From contig JAHBMJ010001885.1 in NCBI GenBank assembly GCA_018398765.1, forward strand, positions 5,001-16,834: 11,834 bases of DNA. The letters run 5' to 3'. Both the position numbers and the translations under genes were made by a program. Positions 6,919-11,834 of this stretch are shown here, one piece after another (the first letter of the stretch is position 1; every line of letters starts with the position of its first letter). Origin of the DNA: Chromera velia. Lineage: Eukaryota > Sar > Chromeraceae. The notes beneath the pieces are model-generated. The model made no database searches. It was not told the DNA's origin and worked only from the letters and a program-made list of their open reading frames with translations.

Positions 6919-8269
6919 GTCGGTCTTCCCTCTGTCTCTCTTGTTTGTGATGCCGATATCAATCAACCTTGAACCTCTCACATCCCTCTTTCCCGCATTG
7001 TCAAAAGTCCGTTGTATTTTCGTGCCTGCTCGTCAGCCGACGTCTTCTAATGTTCTCGTGCAACTCGCACGATCCCCCTTGTTGTCGGCTCGCTTGAGCT
7101 AACTGTACTGCCTCTTTCATTTCATCCATTTTTTAAATTCATTTTGTTTCGATTCATTTCTTTCGTACCCGTGCTACCCTGGGATCTACCCCCCTCTGCG
7201 TGCAGAAATTGAGCGTAGTAACTGCCATATCGCCCTCTTCTGGCTTCCGACACCGGACCCCTGCCGTGGTCCTCTCGGAGCTTCTGCGATTGCACCACCA
7301 GAGGCGACACCTGAACCTAGGAGACGGATTGGCACTGGCAGCAGCGGCAGATGGTGTTGCCAGCCCCATGACAATGGTCGGGCTGGAAGAGACGGAGACG
7401 GAGACGGCTGAAGAGGGAAAGCTTGTGCAAGAGGGGGAGCAACAGGGAATAGTCCAAAAGACGGGGGGGGGGCAGCTCCCAAACCAACCGGGTTTGTATT
7501 TGTGGTGCCGTCCGTTTTTTCTCAAAGACCCAGACCATTCAACCCTAGTTTTTCTTATCCACCTTCCCGGGGCCGAAGACCCAGAGTCCGCCCACCTCTG
7601 TGCCGTCCAGCTCCTCACGATCGGCCTGGCGCTGTCCTCGACCCTTGCCTATTTCACCCCCCCCCTCACCCCCTCGTCTCCAACGCGCGAGCGTGCCTCC
7701 GTCCAAAGAACGAATTCCCCACCGAAAAAGATGCCACCTTCCCCGTCTGCATTCCGCAAAGGCCTGAGTGCGCTCTCTGTCCGACGGGACAGTGCACTCT
7801 CGAACCGAGAAGGGTCGGGAGCCACTGTGGCTGTTGAAGAGAAAGAGAGAGACAGAGATGAAAGGACAGTCACTGCTGTGCCGGTGACAGCGAGTAGGAA
7901 GGAGAGGGGGGAGCCGGGGGGTTTGGGGGCACACTCCAGTTTTGATGTCTTTCAAATGATGGTTGAATGTTCAGTTTCTCTGTTATTACACTCAGACAAA
8001 CGCGAAGCGGCCTTGCGGGGAGGAGGAGCGGAGGGCAGGCCTGGAGGGGGGGGCGTTCGGACCCCCCCTCCGCCTGTCGGGTGCTCTTCCTCTTCCTCGG
8101 GCGCTAATTATTTGTCAGGAATTGGCGGAGGCGACGGACTGTGGCATGGGAGTGCAGTGTCTCTGGCAGAACGGGCAGAGGAGGTTCCTTTTTTTTTGTG
8201 GGCTTTGATTGACGCACACACGCATGACATAGTGGAGGCAATGGTCTGTCTGTTTGTGTGATTCTCCCT

Positions 8270-8314
<45 letters not shown>

Positions 8315-9666
8315 CTCTTTTGCCCCGTTCCTTCTCACTTCTTTCTTTCCTTCATACTTGTTCTTTGATTTCTGATGAGTGCGTGCGTCACTTCTTCCAG
8401 AAAACCCGGCAGGGGCATCTCTGATTGTTCTTCCCCTCTTCCCGTGGGATTTGCCTTTCTCTTCTTTCTGTTGATTGTTTGGGGGACCCGCTTGCCGCTT
8501 TACGTTTTCTCTTTTTGGCTTTTCGGTTCTGCTTGTGACATTGTAAAAGCGTCTGGGTGAAAAAATTCAGAATGACGTGAAAACTTGTCCCTCGTTTAAG
8601 TGCATGACCCTAATTTCAAGTTGGCGTGGCATGAAATGGAATGGAATGGCGTTGCATGCTGCAGGGCCAACTTGACCCAGGGGACTCCCCGAAGGCCCAG
8701 CGTTTGAGTGTGCGTCTGAAGAGTCTGGTATCCTCCCAGACCCAACAACAACAGCAGGAGCAGAGGCGAGAGTCTCAGAGAGATAAGGAGAAGGAGAAGA
8801 AAGCAGCAGGAGGAGGAGGGGGTGCGCCTACTCTGACGATTTTCAAGGGAGGGCAGAGAGACAGAGAGAAAGCTGGGTGGGACAGCCCCGAACTCCCTCT
8901 TCCCCTCACGGAAGCCTCCTCGAGACCCCTCAGTCCGCCTTCGCCTGGTGGACATGAGAGGGCGCCAGAGGAGGCGTCAGGGGCGGAGTCTTTTGTGGGC
9001 GGGTGGACAGGGGTCATGGCGGGGGGCGGTCTCTCTGTGGAGTACCGCGACCTTTTCTGTGCCGTGTTTCAGAAGAAAAAAGTGGCAGGGCTGCCACCGT
9101 TAGAGCCCGACATCGGGTCGAGTGCTGAGAGTGCTGCGGGGGGGGGAAGAAGAAGGGCAGGGTCGCCATTCAGTGAAAGCGGGGACAGGGAGAGGGGGGG
9201 CGTGGGGGCACCCTCGAGCAGTCGGGGTGGGGGGATTCTCTCAAAAGAGGCGGCGTCTCGAGAGCAATTGAGGTGGGTAGGTCAGGCATCCCACGAATAT
9301 GTGAATGAATGAATGAATGAATTGTGGACGGACCGACGGACGGACGGACGATCTTATCATCTTGTTGGTCTTTGCGGCTCTTTTCAATGGATCGTTTCAG
9401 TTTCTTCTCTGCGTTCTGGGTGAGAGGAAGGAACTTTTTACTCACCGTGAAGTTCAGTCCCGGCCAGTTTGTATGCATGTCTTCCGGACTGCAGGTCGTT
9501 TCAATCTTTGAACATACTTCTGAGAAGGGAAGGAAGCGGATCTCTGTAAACCGTTGTAGCTAAAGAGAGGGTGACTTCCCACTCGCGAATTAGAGACGGC
9601 AAATTCTTTCTTTATTTGCTTGTTTCTCTCACTTTCTCCCTCTGCCTCTCTCTCTGGTCTCTCTCT

Positions 9667-9731
<65 letters not shown>

Positions 9732-9782
9732 ACGTGTACGTGTGTCCGTGTGTATGTGTGTGTGTTTATGTGTATGTGTATG

Positions 9783-9813
<31 letters not shown>

Positions 9814-9820
9814 GTATGTA

Positions 9821-9860
<40 letters not shown>

Positions 9861-11181
9861 TGTGCAGAGCCCTCCTGTTGTCCGAAAGAACGCTTCCGAA
9901 AACGGTGTGTGGGGGTCGTCCTTTGACCCCCTCTCTTCTCGTCGGCCTGGTGGTGGAGCTGGCGCTGTCTCTCTCCTCTCTTGACCTCTCTGCTCAGCCT
10001 GACTCATCCCCCGCAAATCCCACCCAGCAGCAGCAGCAGCACCTGGCCTGTGGAGTTATGAGGAATCCGATCCTCGGCTTGGGTGTGGGGGAGACAGCAC
10101 ACACGGACGGACAGGGAAAGCAGGGAGGAGGGGAGAAAGCTGTAAAAGCCGCGGGTGGTGGTGGGACCTCGCAAGGTTCTCCTGTGGTCCTCGAGACACT
10201 GTATCTCAAAGTCGGTTGGGAGAACAAGGATAGATTGGCTCTGTGGTACTTGTGGAATTTATTTGCAGATAGCCTTATTCCCTGTGTATTGAGGTCGAAG
10301 AAGGGGGGGATTGATTCCTTCCGTTTGCTGTTTTCTTTTGGGTAACTGTTGGGGGAGGAAAGTGAGCGATTTGAGGAAAAGTCGAAACACGAATGAAAAA
10401 ATGAGGTCCGGAGAGGGCAGTGTCCCTCTGCACAGACCGGCGAAAATGTTTGCGTATTGAGAAAAAAAGAGAGGGGTAGAAAAAGTGGACAAAAGCGGAG
10501 GATGGTGGTTCGCATAATTTGATAGACGGAGTCACGTCCAAGGTTGCCAGAATGACTCAGACCACAGCAAGAGCTTTAATTTAGGCTGGATCCTGAGGGA
10601 GGAAAAACAGACATGTTTGCTTTCTTGATGTGTTCCTCTGAGAAAGGGCTCACGATTTCATTTCTCTCTGCATGTATGCATGCATGCAGGCCCTGCGTTC
10701 TGAGGTTGATTCCTTCGTGGGCATCTGTTTGTCTCTATACGACGAGACGCTGGAGGCCCAGGGTTTAACTGTCACGGGGACGGGAGGGGGGGAGAGGGAG
10801 ACGGAAGAGGAGAATGACGCAGCGGCAGATGCACGGAGGGACACGCACCCGGTCTCTGTGTTCAGCGTCGAGGCTCTCTTTGCAGCTCACACCCACGTAA
10901 GTTGAAAGTTCAAGAGAGCTCTTTCTTCGAGAATCTTCTCTTCTCTTTTCATTTGTGTGTGCTGCTTCTCGTCTTGATTTTTCTTCTTCGTTTCTTTGTT
11001 TCTCTCTTTTTTTTCAGTTGTTACTTTTCATGTGTCGACCTTTTTGTCGTTTCGTGTGATGGCAATCTTGCTTCATTTTGGGCAGTCTTCCTGTCTTTAG
11101 CATTTTTTTTTCTTCACAGTCACAGCCGTGCACTCATCCACGGCATTTCTTCCTTCGCCTCATCCGGCGTGCGTGCGTGTG

Positions 11182-11237
<56 letters not shown>

Positions 11238-11834
11238 CGTGCGAGAGTACAGGCCCGAGACGGAGCCCTCGAATCTTTTCGGCGACGGTGTCGTCAGGTG
11301 TTGCCCTCCGATTCTTCTCCCCTGTGGTTAGAGAAGGAGGCAGAGCTGGGGGGGGAGATGGAGTCGCGGTGGATGAGGGCAAGGGAGATGATGGAGAAGA
11401 AGTGTCGGGAGGCCTGTGGGGGTTTGCGTGGGTCTATTTTGGAAGCTTTGGGTGAAGTACAGAGAGAGCAAGAAAAGGCATTGGAGGCTTCGGCCTCGTC
11501 TGCTTCTTCCTCCTCTGATGTTATTTCGAGTCCGGGGTGTGTGGGAGTGGTGGCTGCCGTTCGTGAGGGGTGGCGGCATGCGGTTGAACGTTTTTTGTCC
11601 GAGAGTGAGATGGTGGGGGCGGTCGGAGCAGCAGCGTCCGTCCTTGCTGAGTCTGCCGTGGAGGACCCGTGGGCTGTTTGTGAGGTGCTGGTTGGAAAGG
11701 CCGAGCAGGAGCAGGAGGGGCTTCGTAGGCTTCAGGATAGGTTGCGAAAGGAGGAGGAGGAGAGAACTCGACAGCAGGGGCTAGGAAGGGGGGTTGGTGG
11801 GGAAGGAAGGCGGGAGGGGGGGGCGGGAGCGTCA
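6799..11834 (+). CDS. Degenerate atlastin/GBP (GB1/RHD3-type) family protein, six exons, 3' end beyond window
   Basis: Exons 6799-6918, 7206-8243, 8665-9272, 9868-10210, 10690-10896 and 11253-11834+ join in matching phases (0,0,2,0,0) to 966 residues with no stop. Family members are membrane-remodelling dynamin-like GTPases. Residue landmarks: FEPLLLCKEGGKLEV (12-26) fits the N-terminal strand; SVVTAISPSSGFRHRTP (43-59) covers the P-loop; GLYLWCRPFFL (136-146) follows switch I; LVFLIHLPGAEDPES (154-168) is the G3 region and LSST (183-186) follows it; FFLWALID (369-376) replaces the R-D segment. LPKTVCGGRPLTPSLLVGLV (598-617), ALRSEVDSFVGICLSLYDE (704-722) and ALESFRRRC (777-785) fit the helical middle domain. 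The P-loop Lys and Ser, the G3 Asp and the RD Arg are absent, so GTP hydrolysis is unlikely. Low-complexity insertions sit at about 192-283, 302-363, 409-505, 526-584 and 630-690. Atlastin fits slightly better than GBP because G3 to LSS aligns without gaps. Confidence 0.75.
6919..7205 (+). other. Intron 1 of the atlastin/GBP-like gene
   Basis: The intron is 287 bases with T-rich 3' half and acceptor ctgcgtgcag. An in-frame TGA at about 6970 shows that this stretch cannot be coding in the exon 1 frame. No repeats of note. Confidence 0.55.
7206..8243 (+). CDS. G-domain exon of the atlastin/GBP-like gene, nucleotide motifs lost
   Basis: The exon has 346 codons, phase 0 both ends; acceptor gcgtgcag, donor ATG|GTCTGT (8244). 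In order: the P-loop region SGFRHRTP (7239-7262) where GxFRxGKS is expected; a variable E/T/G-rich stretch with a 10-G run (about 7463-7472); GLYLWC; HLPG (7560-7571) where DTQG or DTEG is expected; LSST; a Ser/Pro/Arg-rich insertion; FDVFQMMVECSVSLLL, where the family has a helix with L..L..TE; a Gly/Pro insertion; and FFLWALID, where the family has F-L-R-D. A long homopolymer would threaten the frame, but family resemblance continues in the same frame on both sides. Confidence 0.75.
8043..8071. repeat. Perfect G/C hairpin inside coding exon
   Basis: GGAGGGGGGG (8043-8052) and CCCCCCCTCC (8062-8071) are exact reverse complements separated by nine bases (gcgttcgga). It encodes the Gly-rich then Pro-rich part of an insertion in the degenerate G domain. 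Confidence 0.85.
8244..8664 (+). other. Intron 2 of the atlastin/GBP-like gene
   Basis: A 421-base intron with a (TC)n run at 8274-8309 soon after the donor, a pyrimidine-rich middle, and the acceptor context gttgcatgctgcag. Stops occur in the upstream exon's frame (TGA at 8259-8261). Confidence 0.6.
8274..8309. repeat. (TC)n microsatellite
   Basis: About 17 CT units lie near the 5' end of intron 2. The minus strand shows a matching R/E-repeat frame, which is artefactual. Confidence 0.95.
8665..9272 (+). CDS. Third exon of the atlastin/GBP-like gene, mostly low complexity
   Basis: The acceptor is catgctgcag (to 8664) and the donor is TTGAG|GTGGGT (9273); phase 0 in, phase 2 out. It starts GQLDPGDSPKAQRLSVRLK, which loosely fits the end of the G domain where the family has N.xxIRxxF. 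A Q-run, poly-Gly and S/P/E/R-rich filler follow. LSVEYRDLFCAVFQKKK (509-525 of the protein) fits the start of the middle domain. Another filler with a 9-10 G run at about 9138 ends at REQL. The frame is supported by phase agreement with the next exon (AG|A = Arg). Confidence 0.62.
9325..9352. repeat. (GGAC)n microsatellite
   Basis: GGAC/CGAC units, five or six copies, complementary in type to the GTCC run at 2588-2614. Confidence 0.88.
9656..9866. repeat. (TC)n(TG)n compound microsatellite abutting a splice acceptor
   Basis: TC units to about 9696 pass into TG units with TATG, TACG, TTTG and TCCG interruptions, ending tgtgtgtgcag at 9867. It occupies the place of a normal polypyrimidine tract. 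Cys/Val-repeat open frames arise from it and are not genes. Confidence 0.95.
9868..10210 (+). CDS. Fourth exon of the atlastin/GBP-like gene, middle-domain start
   Basis: It enters in phase 2, giving REQLRALLLSERTLPKTV across the join. LPKTVCGGRPLTPSLLVGLV matches the family segment K-x-v-x-G-x-x-L-T/G-x-x-L-x-x-L-V that follows the G domain. A Q5 run (CAGCAG..) and Gly/Lys-rich filler are next, then SPVVLETLYLK before the donor AAA|GTCGGT (10211). That donor is weak but gives phase 0 and joins to ALRSEVDSF, where family members have a helix ending in Y...M. Confidence 0.68.
10211..10689 (+). other. Intron 4 of the atlastin/GBP-like gene
   Basis: A 479-base intron with little repetition. The upstream frame reads on to a stop at 10343-10345. 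The acceptor context is atgcatgcatgcag, almost the same as that before 2956 in the LMF gene. Confidence 0.6.
10690..10896 (+). CDS. Fifth exon of the atlastin/GBP-like gene
   Basis: 69 codons, phase 0 at both ends, with strong donor CAC|GTAAGT (10897). ALRSEVDSFVGICLSLYDE resembles the helix with A...A...Y...M of GBP and atlastin middle domains. A short E/D/R-rich insert follows, then VSVFSVEALFAAHTH, fitting the family pattern of an L followed by H before the next helix. Confidence 0.72.
10897..11252 (+). other. Intron 5 of the atlastin/GBP-like gene
   Basis: A 356-base intron, T/C-rich in the first half, then the (GT)n tract 11168-11243 running almost to the acceptor gagagtacag. No coding signal. 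Confidence 0.65.
11168..11243. repeat. (GT)n microsatellite before a splice acceptor
   Basis: GCGTGCGTGTGT..., one TTTG interruption at about 11196, then TG to GTGCGTGCGTGCG. It ends nine bases before the acceptor, where a pyrimidine tract would normally sit. Confidence 0.95.
11253..11834 (+). CDS. Sixth exon of the atlastin/GBP-like gene, runs off the window
   Basis: From the acceptor agtacag, phase 0, 194 codons are open to the last base. ARDGALESFRRRC joins LFAAHTH to match the family's H-x-x-x-x-x-x-A-x-x-x-F segment. WLEKEAELGGEMESRWMRA and AREMMEKKCREACGGL fit the following long helices, where GBPs have a Leu/Glu-rich helix and a conserved-looking C. After a Ser run comes an amphipathic stretch ending in QEGLRRLQDRLRKEEEERT, likely coiled coil. 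No obvious membrane anchor is seen before the window ends, so the atlastin-type hairpin anchor cannot be judged. Confidence 0.75.

Larger units (their letters stand above)
9273..9867 (+). other. Intron 3 of the atlastin/GBP-like gene
   Basis: A 595-base intron with GAATGAATGAATGAATGAATT at about 9302-9321, a GGAC run at 9325-9352, then from 9656 a (TC)n(TG)n tract that continues to the acceptor itself. Confidence 0.65.

Noticed and set aside
7154-7955. Minus-strand and alternative + frames over the G-domain exon
   Set aside because: Family resemblance (GLYLWC, LSST, FFLWALID) lies only in the frame of the long + exon.
9571-10016. Thr/His or Cys/Val repeat frames on both strands
   Set aside because: They are derived from the (TC)n(TG)n microsatellite. 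Only the part from 9868 in one + frame matches the second gene.
1-11834. Single fused LMF + atlastin/GBP gene
   Set aside because: The LMF frame ends in a stop at 4843-4845 just after its own C-terminal motif, and the second protein has a fitting N-terminus at 6799. Two genes are the simpler reading.

Overview
This is eukaryotic nuclear DNA with spliced genes on the + strand. The exons are GC-balanced to GC-rich and are joined through GT..AG introns of roughly 250-1700 bases packed with simple repeats (TC, TG, TGGA, GAAA, GTCC). Intron ends are mostly TGCAG. The style (intron-rich, microsatellite-rich, proteins with long low-complexity insertions) suggests an algal or alveolate protist. A chromerid such as Chromera velia is my best guess, but this rests on genome style and not on any diagnostic marker.

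Layout. (1) Positions 1-4845 hold the 3' part of a lipase maturation factor (LMF) family gene. I join six exons (1-16, 666-998, a tentative 13-codon exon 2665-2703, 2956-3114, 3462-3546, 3861-4845). Their phases all match, giving 538 residues and a stop at 4843-4845. The conserved LMF C-terminal region is recognisable across the joins, including the [10 protein letters not shown] block. It is interrupted by about 260 residues of low-complexity sequence. (2) Positions 4846-6798 are mostly intergenic. They hold a 16-bp-period TG/CACTG minisatellite with an N exactly in register, and a palindrome-rich GCATG cluster at 6311-6381. (3) Positions 6799-11834 hold the 5' part of a second gene, running off the right edge. 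Its six exons (6799-6918, 7206-8243, 8665-9272, 9868-10210, 10690-10896, 11253-11834+) are phase-consistent and give 966 residues with no stop. It resembles the atlastin/guanylate-binding-protein (GB1/RHD3-type dynamin-like) superfamily from the N-terminal strand through the G domain to the helical middle domain. Every nucleotide-binding motif I can align is altered, so it looks like a pseudo-GTPase, also inflated by several low-complexity insertions.

If the assignments hold, both genes point to the endoplasmic reticulum (LMF is an ER membrane folding factor; atlastins shape ER membranes). Nothing in the sequence shows that they work together. No rRNA, tRNA, CRISPR array or transposon gene was seen. 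The exon joins and family assignments were made by eye, from memory of family consensus patterns.
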